Assembly: GCF_003574295.1 (NCBI RefSeq) | Contig: NZ_BHGK01000001.1 | Location: 2,294,001 to 2,358,000, forward strand | Length of the DNA stretch: 64,000 nucleotides | Source of the DNA: Mediterraneibacter butyricigenes | Lineage (GTDB): Bacteria > Bacillota > Clostridia > Lachnospirales > Lachnospiraceae | Direction of reading: 5' to 3' | Shown here: one piece after another, positions 7,278 through 15,286 of the stretch | Position numbering within the stretch: position 1 is the first letter of the stretch | Layout of the letters: each line of letters starts with the position of its first letter | Notes under the pieces: model-generated | Databases searched by the model: none | What the model saw: the letters and a program-made list of their open reading frames with translations, nothing else | Told to the model about the DNA's origin: nothing | Translations under genes and position numbers: made by a program

Positions 7278-8573
7278 ATGGCAAAAGGATCTGTAAGAAA
7301 AAAAGGAAAGAAATGGTACTACCGCTTCTATGTAGAGGACGCAAGCGGCAATCTTGTTCAGAAAGAATGCGTTGGAACAGAAAGCAAAAGTGAAACTGAA
7401 AAACTGCTCCGTCAGGCAATGGATGATTATGAGAAAAAGAAATTTGTTGCCAAAGCGGAAAATCTCACAGTCGGACAACTTTTGGATGTGTGGGCAGAGG
7501 AGGAATTAAAAACAGGTACGCTCAGCAATGGTACTGTGGAGAATTACCTCGGAACAATCCGAAATATTAAGAAACATCCGCTGGCAGAACGGAAATTAAA
7601 AAATGTAACCTCTGAGCATTTGCAATCCTTTTTTGATTTGCTTTCCTTCGGGGGAGTTCATCCCGACGGAAAAGAGAGAAAGGGTTACAGCAAAGATTAC
7701 ATCCATTCTTTTTCCGCAGTCATGCAGCAGTCCTTCCGCTTTGCAGTATTTCCAAAACAGTATATTACGTTTAATCCCATGCAGTATATTAAACTGCGGT
7801 ATCAGACGGATGAAGTTGATTTGTTTTCAGACGAGGACATGGACGGAAATATCCAACCAATTTCACGAGAAGATTATGAAAGATTGCTTGCTTATCTGAA
7901 AAAAAAGAACCCAGCCGCAATACTTCCAATCCAGATAGCCTATTATGCCGGGCTTCGTATTGGAGAAGCCTGCGGTTTGGCGTGGCAGGACGTAAATCTG
8001 GAAGAACAATGCCTTACCATAAGACGTAGCATCCGATACGATGGCTCAAAGCGCAAATATATCATCGGACCAACCAAGCGGAAAAAAGTGAGGATTGTTG
8101 ATTTTGGAGATACGCTGGTAGAGATTTTCCGTAATGCCCGGAAAGAGCAGTTAAAAAATCGAATGCAGTACGGAGAACTTTATCACACGAACTACTACAA
8201 AGCGGTCAAAGAGAAAAACAGAGTGTACTACGAATATTATTGCTTAGACAGAACAGAGGAAGTCCCGGCAGATTATAAAGAAATTTCTTTCGTCTGTTTA
8301 AGACCGGATGGTTGTCTGGAACTTCCAACTACTTTGGGGACTGTTTGCAGAAAGGTGGCAAAAACATTAGAGGGATTTGAAGGCTTTCATTTCCACCAGT
8401 TACGTCACACCTATACAAGCAACCTTTTAGCAAATGGAGCTGCCCCAAAAGATGTGCAGGAACTGTTAGGACACTCAGATGTAAGTACCACAATGAATGT
8501 CTATGCTCACTCCACAAGAGATGCTAAACGAAAATCAGTTAGGCTTCTTGATAAAGTGGTAGGCAATGATTAA
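7278..8573 (+). CDS. int: Tyrosine recombinase / integrase (Tn916 Int-like)
   Basis: This integrase of about 431 residues catalyses integration and excision of the element. It has the short N-terminal arm-binding domain (MAKGSVRKKGKKWYYRF), a SAM-like core-binding domain (about 65-170) and the catalytic domain. The active-site set is visible: Arg227 in AGLRIGEA, His373 and Arg376 in HQLRH, His399 in LGHSD and the nucleophile Tyr409 in NVYAH. The ATG at 7278 follows AAAGGAGA; the GUC-initiated longer frame is less likely. It ends next to an inverted repeat at 8579-8627, the expected position of the attachment site. Confidence 0.95.
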   Translation: MAKGSVRKKGKKWYYRFYVEDASGNLVQKECVGTESKSETEKLLRQAMDDYEKKKFVAKAENLTVGQLLDVWAEEELKTGTLSNGTVENYLGTIRNIKKHPLAERKLKNVTSEHLQSFFDLLSFGGVHPDGKERKGYSKDYIHSFSAVMQQSFRFAVFPKQYITFNPMQYIKLRYQTDEVDLFSDEDMDGNIQPISREDYERLLAYLKKKNPAAILPIQIAYYAGLRIGEACGLAWQDVNLEEQCLTIRRSIRYDGSKRKYIIGPTKRKKVRIVDFGDTLVEIFRNARKEQLKNRMQYGELYHTNYYKAVKEKNRVYYEYYCLDRTEEVPADYKEISFVCLRPDGCLELPTTLGTVCRKVAKTLEGFEGFHFHQLRHTYTSNLLANGAAPKDVQELLGHSDVSTTMNVYAHSTRDAKRKSVRLLDKVVGND

Positions 8574-8578
8574 AAAAA

Positions 8579-8627
8579 TTCCCTTATTTCCCTTGTGATT
8601 ATCTCATAAGGGTAAAAATAAGGGAAA
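8579..8627. repeat. Inverted repeat after the integrase gene, probable attachment-site end
   Basis: The arms TTCCCTTATTTCCCTT (8579-8594) and AAGGGTAAAAATAAGGGAA (8608-8626) pair imperfectly across a short spacer directly after the integrase stop. Tyrosine-integrase elements place their att core here. It could equally be a bidirectional terminator. A direct repeat TAAGGGAAACT (8619-8629) recurs at 13565-13575. Confidence 0.5.
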
Positions 8628-8749
8628 CTACATATCATTTCACTAATGGACAGGCGGGAAAGCCTATAAAATGGGGAAAGTTAGAGAGATAATTATATAA
8701 ATTTCAGTTTGTAGAACTAAGGAAATTGGAATTTAAGGAGGAATAAAGT

Positions 8750-8845
8750 ATGGTTAGTGATTTTATAAGAGCAGCATTTCCATGGATTTTAATGGGTTTA
8801 TTTGTAGCAATCAGTTGTTCCCTTATGAGTAAAAAAGAGAAATAA
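8750..8845 (+). CDS. Short single-helix membrane peptide
   Basis: The 31-codon frame begins MVSDFIRAAFPWILMG, has one hydrophobic helix of about 18 residues and ends in a KKEK-type positive tail. It has an excellent GGAGG site 8 bp before the ATG, which is why I call it despite its size. Comparable tiny peptides occur near ABC-transporter resistance modules in Firmicute mobile elements. No function is assigned. Confidence 0.55.
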   Translation: MVSDFIRAAFPWILMGLFVAISCSLMSKKEK

Positions 8846-8875
8846 ATTCCTGTTTGTATTTATAAAAGAGAAAAA

Positions 8876-9406
8876 ATGAGAAAAGTAGTTTTATTTATTG
8901 CCATGAGCCTTGACGGATATATTGCGGACGGTAATGGTGGAGTAGCTTGGCTAAATGGTCATGGAAATGACAATGAAAACATCGACACTTATACAGAATT
9001 TACCAAAGATATAGATACTGTCTTAATGGGGTGGAATACTTCTCATCAGGTTGTTACTGAACTTTCTCCGCAAGAATGGGTATATAATAAATTTACAACT
9101 TATGTATTAACACATAAAGAGTGCAATTCTTCCCAACAAATTCATTTTACAAGTGAAAATCCTGTTTTATTATTGGAACGGCTAAAACAAGAAGCAGGAA
9201 AGGATATTTGGATTTGTGGCGGAGCAAATCTTGTTCAGCAGTTGGTAAGCAAAAATATGATTGATAAATATTACATTTCTGTTATTCCTACTCTGTTAGG
9301 AAATGGGGTTCGTCTTTTGGGCAACATAGACAGGGAAATAAAGTTAAGGCTTTGTAAAACACAGACTTATAACGGAATAACCGATTTGATTTATATGCGT
9401 AGATAA
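8876..9406 (+). CDS. RibD C-terminal / dihydrofolate-reductase-fold protein
   Basis: This 176-residue protein starts RKVVLFIAMSLDGYIA, the hallmark of the RibD-C/DHFR-like family (NAD(P)H-dependent reductase fold). It continues with DTVLMGWNTSHQV, TYVLTH and the late DIWICGGANLVQQL nucleotide-binding stretch. Many mobile elements carry such genes; some give antifolate resistance, most are uncharacterised. Nothing here proves trimethoprim resistance. The ribosome binding site is weak (AAAAGAG), and the small membrane-peptide gene lies 30 bp upstream. Confidence 0.85.
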   Translation: MRKVVLFIAMSLDGYIADGNGGVAWLNGHGNDNENIDTYTEFTKDIDTVLMGWNTSHQVVTELSPQEWVYNKFTTYVLTHKECNSSQQIHFTSENPVLLLERLKQEAGKDIWICGGANLVQQLVSKNMIDKYYISVIPTLLGNGVRLLGNIDREIKLRLCKTQTYNGITDLIYMRR

Positions 9407-9457
9407 CTAGAGAGAAACAGAAAAGCTGTTAAACCGACGGAGCGATCCGACCACGTT

Positions 9458-9486
9458 GGCGGGAAAATCCTTAAGATTTTTCCGCC
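9458..9486 (+). terminator. Hairpin downstream of the reductase gene
   Basis: GGCGGGAAAATC (9458-9469) pairs with GATTTTTCCGCC (9475-9486) over a five-base loop. It has no long T tract, so it may be a terminator or an oriT-associated structure. The whole stretch 9407-9768 has no gene; it is GC-rich up to the oriT and AT-rich afterwards. Confidence 0.45.
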
Positions 9487-9539
9487 ATGCTTGCAAGGGG
9501 GCGGTTCGCTTCGGCGGTTCGGCGAGCTTGCGAGCCGTT

Positions 9540-9640
9540 CAAAGCCCCCGTTATCTAACAGGGGGGTACTCTTACAAAAGACAAGAGCAAAAACAAATAC
9601 AAAACTGCTGATATGCAACGATTTATAAGGTTATAAGAAC
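9540..9640. other. oriT: oriT of MobT type (Tn916/ICEBs1-like)
   Basis: CCCCC (9545-9549) and GGGGGG (9561-9566) flank GTTATCTAACA. The segment CTAACAGGGGGGT (9555-9567) matches, from memory, the inverted repeat and nick region of the ICEBs1/Tn916 origin. It is followed by an A-rich tract (acaaaagacaagagcaaaaac) as in Tn916. The cognate MobT gene begins 200 bp downstream. Exact nick position is not determined here. Confidence 0.75.
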
Positions 9641-9768
9641 TTATTTCACTTCACACCCTATTCTTTCTACCCGACAGGTCTAAAACAGCATATCAATAGC
9701 AAATAATTATAAGATACAAGGTGTATGCTCCTATGAGTATATGCCTTTTTTGATTGGAGGAATAAAGC

Positions 9769-10935
9769 ATGAATGATATGAAATTTATTGAAACATTAAA
9801 GCAAAAGAGAAAAGCCTGTGATTATTCGCAATCACGACTGGCACAGGAACTACAAATCAGCAGGCAGAACTTAAATGAAATTGAAAACGGAAAAACAAAA
9901 GCCGGTAAAGAAATGAAGCATATACTTTTACATTATCTTGATTATTGTAATTGTACTCAGCCTTTCACTTTAACGATTGACTACCTGCGTGTTCGTTTTC
10001 CCACCACAGACGCATTGGAAATTATAAAAAATGTACTGGCAATGAAGAGCGAATATTTTATTCATGAAGATTACGGAATGTATGGCTATGAAGAACAGTA
10101 TGTCTATGGGGATATTAGTGTAAATGTTTCTAAAGATAGTTCTATGGGTGTTTTATTGGAATTAAGAGGTATGGGGTGTCGGAACTTGGAATATGTTTTA
10201 CAGGCAAGAGGGATAGACTGGTATTCCTTTTTAAGCTGTTGTATAGATTGTCAAGGTGTTTTTAAACGCATAGATTTAGCGGTCAATGATATGGGCGGAT
10301 TGCTGGATATAGAAATTCTAAGGGAACGCTATTATGCCAACAAGGTATGGAAACGTTCAAGAACCCATGAAGCAGTAGACAGCGGGAAATTATCGGGTAC
10401 ACATGGAGATACTGCAAAAACTTTTTATATCGGTTCAAAGAATAGTTCTATTTACTTTTGCCTGTATGAAAAAGAAAAGGAACAAAAAAGCAAAGGCATA
10501 AAAACAGACATTAAGAACCGCTTTGAAATTCGGCTAAAAAATGAAAAAGCAGGACAAACGATAGAACAACTTGTTTTTTCAAGAAATCCCGAACAGACCA
10601 TAGCAAGCCTTATCCTCACACAGATAGATTTTCCCGATTATATTTTATGGGATATATTTTTGGATAATGTAACTACCTCACTTCCTTTTATTATGACGCC
10701 TGTTGCTGTCAATATGGATAAAACAAAACGCTGGTTAGAAAGACAGGTCATGCCCTCTTTATTGATGATAAAAGAGATTGAAAAGAAAACAGGAGCAAAT
10801 TATCTGGAAGAAATCGACAGACATACAAAACTAACAGAAAAGCAGGAATTAAAAATTAAACAAATGACAACAGACATAGCAAATATGATTGAGAAAGATA
10901 CCACTGTTCCTCAAGGGAATGACGGTATTTTTTAA
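9769..10935 (+). CDS. mobT: MobT-type relaxase (Rep_trans family, Tn916 Orf20-like)
   Basis: This 388-residue protein has an N-terminal XRE helix-turn-helix (about residues 15-45, SRLAQELQISRQNLNEIENGK) fused to a rolling-circle Rep_trans/RepL-like domain. The latter contains the segments YGDISVNVSKDS, LELRGMGCRNLE and FKRIDLAVNDMGG. This is the architecture of Orf20/NicK relaxases, which nick oriT and start rolling-circle transfer. The start follows a GGAGGAATAAAGC site. Unlike Tn916, no coupling protein or transfer genes follow; the next gene is a serine recombinase, so the module is mobilizable rather than self-transferring. Confidence 0.9.
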   Translation: MNDMKFIETLKQKRKACDYSQSRLAQELQISRQNLNEIENGKTKAGKEMKHILLHYLDYCNCTQPFTLTIDYLRVRFPTTDALEIIKNVLAMKSEYFIHEDYGMYGYEEQYVYGDISVNVSKDSSMGVLLELRGMGCRNLEYVLQARGIDWYSFLSCCIDCQGVFKRIDLAVNDMGGLLDIEILRERYYANKVWKRSRTHEAVDSGKLSGTHGDTAKTFYIGSKNSSIYFCLYEKEKEQKSKGIKTDIKNRFEIRLKNEKAGQTIEQLVFSRNPEQTIASLILTQIDFPDYILWDIFLDNVTTSLPFIMTPVAVNMDKTKRWLERQVMPSLLMIKEIEKKTGANYLEEIDRHTKLTEKQELKIKQMTTDIANMIEKDTTVPQGNDGIF

Positions 10936-10954
10936 TTTCTTTAAAAAATCTGCA

Positions 10955-11260
10955 ACAAAACGGCTACTTGCGTACAGATATGGTGCGAGGAAAGGAAATC
11001 TGACTTTTTTTGAAAACAGGTCATCAAATCGGTGGTTGCTGTCCCTATATGATGTGAAAGAAGAAACGTTTTTCAATTTCAACTTAACAATCCGTAGTTG
11101 CCGTTCCCTATATGGAGCAAAGAAAATCTTTTATTCCACAGTTGGCAGTTACGGCGTTGCATGGGTAGTTAGGGGGGTGAAAAGAAAATCAGATTTTTTC
11201 ATCATCAACTTAGCAGAATGACACTTTCTTTCCCTATATGGTACAGGAAAAGAAAAAAGT
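10955..11260 (+). repeat. Degenerate tandem repeat of about 62 bp
   Basis: At least four related units share a core CCCTATATGG-like box followed by an A/G-rich GAAAGAAAATC stretch and a T-rich stretch. The cores lie near 10975 (cagatatggtgcg), 11044 (ccctatatgatg), 11105 (ccctatatggagc) and 11231 (ccctatatggtac). The first spacings are 60-70 bp and the last is about twice that, with a decayed unit between. No convincing protein frame covers 10936-11474. The role is unknown; iteron-like or recombinase-binding functions are guesses. Confidence 0.6.
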
Positions 11261-11474
11261 TTGGAAGATTGGTTACGCTTCTGTTCTTTTCCAACGCGGT
11301 ATATAGGAAAGATGATTTTCTTCTTTCGTGTTCTTTGACAACTGAATAAAGCAGTTCAATACGTTTGACAGACAGCGAGCCGTTGAAACAGATACGCCAT
11401 GACCTTTTCCCTGCTAAAGTGAGCGAACCTTATCTGTGTTCCTGTAAGAAACTTGTCCTTTCCTACCGCCATGA

Positions 11475-11816
11475 CCTGTCCTGTCTGATAATGATACTCC
11501 CGTACAGCCACAGCTTGAGCGTTCAGAGCGTCGCACGCAATGGGTACGGCTACATAAGAACTATGCAGAGGTGGAACTCCTGTGGGCTATGACAAAAGCC
11601 GTTGAATTGCTTAGAAAAGATTTTTACAGAAAGGGGGTATGTGTTATTGCTGATATTGTAAAAACAAGGCAGGTAAAGACGAATAATAAGCGTGGCATTG
11701 GCAACAGAGGAAAAACAAAAATTGTTGTAAAAGAGCATTTTTCCGAAAAGGGAAAGACAATGGGAGAACTTCTGACAGATGTTATGCTGGAAAAAGCAAA
11801 GCAGACAATCGCATAA
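11475..11816 (+). pseudogene. Start-less open frame upstream of the serine recombinase (remnant or short gene)
   Basis: A frame open from 11475 to the stop at 11814 reads like genuine protein of helical character (for example VRLHKNYAEVELLWAMTKAV), then a basic linker and KEHFSEKGKTMGELLTDVML. It lacks an ATG with a ribosome site at its head; a GTG at 11571 would give 81 residues. The tail resembles, weakly, the small TnpW-type proteins beside TnpX recombinases, but I am not sure of this. It is probably the 3' part of an element gene. Confidence 0.4.
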
Positions 11817-11927
11817 AATCGGTGCAGTTGTAAGAAATAGATTGAATGACAAAAAGTACCCGTGTTATACTTTACTTGCAAGCAGGTATTGTAAACACGG
11901 GTTAGTTATAAAGGAGGATAACTGACA

Positions 11928-13541
11928 ATGAAACAACAGATTTACAATACTGCACTTTATCTTAGGTTAAGCCGAGATGATGAATTACAGGGCGAAAGTT
12001 CCAGCATTACCACACAAAGAAGTATGTTGCGTCTATATGCAAAAGAACATCATTTGAATGTGATTGATGAGTATATTGATGACGGCTGGTCGGGAACAAA
12101 TTTTGAAAGACCGAGTTTCCAGAGAATGATTGAAGATATAGAGGCAGGAAAAATCAACTGTGTTGTAACGAAAGACCTTTCCCGACTTGGCAGAAATTAT
12201 ATTATGACAGGACAATATACAGAATTGTATTTTCCCAGCCATAATGTCCGTTACATAGCGATTGACGACGGTGTAGACAGCGAAAAAGGCGAAAGTGAGA
12301 TTGCACCATTTAAGAATATCATCAATGAATGGGTGGCAAGAGATACAAGCCGTAAAGTGAAATCGGCATTTAAGACAAAATTTGCAGAGGGTGCGTATTA
12401 TGGGGCTTATGCTCCGTTAGGATATAAAAAACACCCCGACATCAAAGGAAAACTGCTGGTTGATGAGGAAACAAAATGGATTGTTGAAAAAATCTTCTCC
12501 CTAGCCTATCAAGGTTACGGTAGTGCCAAAATCACAAAGGTACTGCGAGAAGAAAAAGTTCCGACAGCGTCTTGGCTGAATTTCACAAGGTACGGTACTT
12601 TTGCACACATCTTTGAGGGAAAGCCCGACAGCAAGCGTTATGAGTGGACGATTGCTCATGTTAAGGCAATTTTAAAAAGTGAAGTCTATATCGGAAACAG
12701 CGTTCATAATCGACAATCAACAGTTTCATTCAAGAGCAAGAAAAAAGTGCGTAAGCCCGAAAGTGAATGGTTTCGAGTAGAAAATACCCACGAACCGATT
12801 ATTGACAAAGAAGTGTTCTATCGTGTGCAGGAACAGATAAAATCAAGGCGTAGACAGACAAAGGAAAAAGCAACGCCGATATTTGCAGGGCTTGTCAAGT
12901 GTGCGGATTGTGGCTGGTCTATGCGGTTTGCGACAAATAAGGCAAATAAAACGCCATACAGTTATTATGCTTGCAGTTACTACGGGCAGTTTGGCAAAGG
13001 TACTTGTTCTATGCACTATATCCGTTATGATGTGTTGTATCAAGCCGTATTGGAACGATTGCAGTATTGGGCTAAGGCAGTACAGCAGGACGAAGAAAAG
13101 GTGTTGAATAAGATACAAAAGGCTGGCAATGCAGAGCGAATACGGGAAAAGAAGAAAAAGGCAAGTGCTTTGAAGAAGGCCGAGAACCGTCAAAATGAAA
13201 TTGACCGCTTGTTTGCGAAAATGTACGAAGATAGAGCCTGTGAGAAGATAACGGAACGAAACTTCATCATGCTGTCGGGAAAATATCAGAAAGAACAGAT
13301 AGAACTGGAACAGCAGATAACCAACCTAAGAGAAGAATTAAGTAAAATGGAACAGGATATGATAGGTGCTGAAAAGTGGATTGAGTTAATCAAGGAGTAT
13401 TCCGTACCAAAGGAACTGACAGCACCGTTATTAAATGCAATGATAGAAAAAATCCTTATTCATGAAGCAACAACGAATGAGGACAATGAAAGAATACAAG
13501 AAATAGAGATATACTACCGATTTATTGGAAAAGTAGACTGA
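11928..13541 (+). CDS. Large serine recombinase (TnpX/TndX family)
   Basis: This 537-residue site-specific recombinase has an N-terminal resolvase domain starting LYLRLSRDDE, with the nucleophile Ser15, and DLSRLGRNY near residue 87. A recombinase domain (about 170-290) follows, then a zinc-ribbon with CADCGW (about 325-330) and YYACSYYGQFGKGTC. The C-terminal part is a long coiled coil (about 385-470). TnpX/TndX enzymes excise and insert mobilizable and conjugative transposons at GA-containing targets. The start follows AAAGGAGGATAACTGACA. The gene ends 20-30 bp before the inferred right end of the element, the standard position. Confidence 0.95.
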   Translation: MKQQIYNTALYLRLSRDDELQGESSSITTQRSMLRLYAKEHHLNVIDEYIDDGWSGTNFERPSFQRMIEDIEAGKINCVVTKDLSRLGRNYIMTGQYTELYFPSHNVRYIAIDDGVDSEKGESEIAPFKNIINEWVARDTSRKVKSAFKTKFAEGAYYGAYAPLGYKKHPDIKGKLLVDEETKWIVEKIFSLAYQGYGSAKITKVLREEKVPTASWLNFTRYGTFAHIFEGKPDSKRYEWTIAHVKAILKSEVYIGNSVHNRQSTVSFKSKKKVRKPESEWFRVENTHEPIIDKEVFYRVQEQIKSRRRQTKEKATPIFAGLVKCADCGWSMRFATNKANKTPYSYYACSYYGQFGKGTCSMHYIRYDVLYQAVLERLQYWAKAVQQDEEKVLNKIQKAGNAERIREKKKKASALKKAENRQNEIDRLFAKMYEDRACEKITERNFIMLSGKYQKEQIELEQQITNLREELSKMEQDMIGAEKWIELIKEYSVPKELTAPLLNAMIEKILIHEATTNEDNERIQEIEIYYRFIGKVD

Positions 13542-13569
13542 TAAAGAGGGTTCATATCTTTAACTAAGG

Positions 13570-14520
13570 GAAACTGGAAATACATATCCAGATATATCAT
13601 TACTTCCGGCAATTGCTCGATTATTAAAAATTGATATGAATGAACTATTTTCATTTCGTGAAGAATTGACAGAAAAAGAGATTGGACAATTTGTGAATGA
13701 GCTTTCGGAAGTTTCATTGGATAGCTTTATAAAAGCTTTTGAGATGGGAAAAAATAAAATAAAGGAATATCCTCATTGTGATTCGTTGATTTATTCAATT
13801 GCTACTGTTTTAAATGCGGCGTTAACTTTATCCGATGTTGATGATGAGAAAAAGTTGGAATGCAATAATGTGATTGTTGAATGGCTGGAACGAACTGCTG
13901 AAAGTCTGAATGAAAAGGTAAGGCTTTCCAGTATTTTTATGCTTGCGGCGAAATATATACAAATGGAAAAATATAAAGAAGCAAATATCTTTTTGGATAA
14001 AATTCCAGATACTGTGATAGATGCCACAATTATGAAAACGAATGTACTAGCACACCAGGAAGGGACAGATATTGCAGCGTTCTTTTTAGAGGGAAAATTG
14101 ATGCAGACAGTTACGAATATACAAAACTATCTGTATAAGTTGATAGAAATGGAAGAAGAAACCGGAAATCATTGTAAAGCAGAGGAGATTGCCGAAATCA
14201 CAGAACATATGGTGTCGTTGTTTGATCTGTGGGATTACGGTAAAGTAGTACCACATCTATTGATTGCCGGGTATCGAAAGGATGTAGAAAAATGTATTCA
14301 GTTGATAAAAGAAGTGTTGATGGAGTCACAGAAGCCATGGAAGATGGTGGAATCACCTTTATATTACAGATATGCGGATACAGTACAGGGAAAATCTTTT
14401 TCAGGTGTTGGAAATAATTTTGTTCGTGCATTAGCTACAGAAATTGAAAATAAAAAAGAGTATGAATTTTTGAAAGGAAATAAAGAATTGGAGGCGATTT
14501 TTGCTCAATATTTGAAATAG
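13570..14520 (+). pseudogene. XRE/TPR regulator gene, 5' part removed by element insertion
   Basis: The frame 13570-14520 begins ETGNTYPDISLLPAIARLL, the last part of a lambda-type helix-turn-helix domain, followed by NELFSFREELTEKEI and about 290 residues of helical, TPR-like sequence. The first helices of the DNA-binding domain are missing. The junction falls at the inferred right end of the serine-recombinase element, so the gene was probably split by insertion. An internal ATG at 13636 could still give a 294-residue protein without a DNA-binding domain. No ribosome site supports this strongly. Confidence 0.75.
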
Positions 14521-14552
14521 ATTGTGATAAAAATATATAGAAATGATAAAAT

Positions 14553-14591
14553 AAAAGCTGTAAAAATCTACGTTGAATTTTACAGCTTTTT
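14553..14591 (+). terminator. Terminator after the split regulator
   Basis: AAAAGCTGTAAAA (14553-14565) pairs with TTTTACAGCTTTTT (14578-14591), with the U-tract built into the arm. It overlaps the -35 of the next promoter. Confidence 0.75.
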
Positions 14592-14600
14592 GTGTATAAT
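14573..14600 (+). promoter_or_regulatory. Promoter of the toxin-antitoxin operon
   Basis: TTGAAT (14573-14578) and TATAAT (14595-14600) with a 16-bp spacer lie 47 bp before the antitoxin start. The -35 and spacer sit inside the preceding terminator hairpin. Confidence 0.65.
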
Positions 14601-14647
14601 AGAAGTAGAAGAAACAATTTGAAATCAAAGGAAGGAGCTGAAAGAAT

Positions 14648-14896
14648 ATGGCAAATATTTTACCAGTATCTGATTTGAGAAATTATAATGAAGTCCTGAA
14701 GAACTGTCACAAAGGAGAACCGGTATATCTGACTAAGAATGGCAGAGGACGTTTCGTTGTCATGGATATTGAAGATTATGAGCGTGATCGTGCAGAGAAA
14801 AAGCTTCTGCTGAAGTTGCAGGAAGCCGAAGAAGCAGTGAAAGACGGAGAAGGCTGGCTGGATCTGGATGAATTAAAAGCACTTGTGGGGGAATAA
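14648..14896 (+). CDS. Phd/YefM-family antitoxin
   Basis: This 82-residue protein has the Phd/YefM N-terminal fold (ILPVSDLRNYNEVLKNCHKGEPVYLTKNGRGRFVVMDIEDYER). It binds operator DNA in this family. Its acidic C-terminal tail (GEGWLDLDELKALVGE) would wrap the toxin. The start follows AAGGAGCTGAAAGAAT. Its stop is directly before the toxin start, so both come from one mRNA and the complex would autoregulate the promoter at 14573-14600. Confidence 0.92.
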   Translation: MANILPVSDLRNYNEVLKNCHKGEPVYLTKNGRGRFVVMDIEDYERDRAEKKLLLKLQEAEEAVKDGEGWLDLDELKALVGE

Positions 14897-14897
14897 G

Positions 14898-15197
14898 ATG
14901 TTAAAACTGCGGATCAATCCGATTGTTGCAAAGGATTTGAAGAACATCCGGGATTACATTGCCGAAGATAACGAGGAATATGCCGCAAAAACCATAAAGG
15001 AAATTTATGGTAAATTTGAAAATCTCCAGATGTTTCCGGGCATGGGTTCAGATCTTTCAAAACGAGTCAACTTTCGGACAGACTATAAATATGCCATATG
15101 GGAAGATTATGTGATTATCTATAAGGTAGGAAACGAGTATGTAGAAATCTATCGTGTGATCAATCGATGTCAAGATATTACGAGAATATTTGATTAA
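14898..15197 (+). CDS. RelE/ParE-family toxin
   Basis: This 99-residue toxin with the RelE/ParE fold begins LKLRINPIVAKDLKNIRDYIAEDN and contains KFENLQMFPGMGSDLSKRV and YKYAIWEDYVIIYKV. RelE-type members cleave ribosome-bound mRNA and ParE-type poison gyrase; the sequence alone does not decide. The ATG at 14898 starts one base after the antitoxin stop and follows a GGGGGAATAAG site. A degenerate copy of part of this gene occurs at 25495-25533. Confidence 0.9.
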   Translation: MLKLRINPIVAKDLKNIRDYIAEDNEEYAAKTIKEIYGKFENLQMFPGMGSDLSKRVNFRTDYKYAIWEDYVIIYKVGNEYVEIYRVINRCQDITRIFD

Positions 15198-15286
15198 TGA
15201 AAGAAAAATAATAGAGTGTTAAAAGAAACCTTGCTTCAATATACTATATTGTATAAGTCATCATGAAAAGCGAGGTGTTAGAAGGG

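Larger units (their letters stand above)
2789..8630. mobile_element. Integrative mobilizable element with MOBQ module and tyrosine integrase
   Basis: From left to right it holds DUF6040, nested coiled-coil, relaxase, oriT, DUF3847, excisionase, repressor and integrase genes. No type IV secretion genes are present, so it would need a helper conjugative element. The right boundary is judged from the inverted repeat after int; the left boundary, from the gene stump at 2789-2902, is uncertain by a few hundred bases. Confidence 0.7.
8630..13569. mobile_element. Compact mobilizable module: reductase, MobT oriT, serine recombinase
   Basis: The right end is placed at about 13569 because the sequence from 13570 reads straight into the body of an XRE regulator gene. 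The left end is uncertain. A near-direct repeat (CATATCATTTCACTAATGG at 8631-8649 against CATATCTTTAACTAAGG at 13553-13569) would put it near 8630, but the 5' part of the interrupted regulator is not found there. The module may therefore be the right end of a larger island that starts outside the window. Confidence 0.55.

Noticed and set aside
9391-9618. 75-residue minus frame over 9391-9618
   Set aside because: It lies over the GC-rich oriT-flanking DNA, has no ribosome site and resembles no protein.
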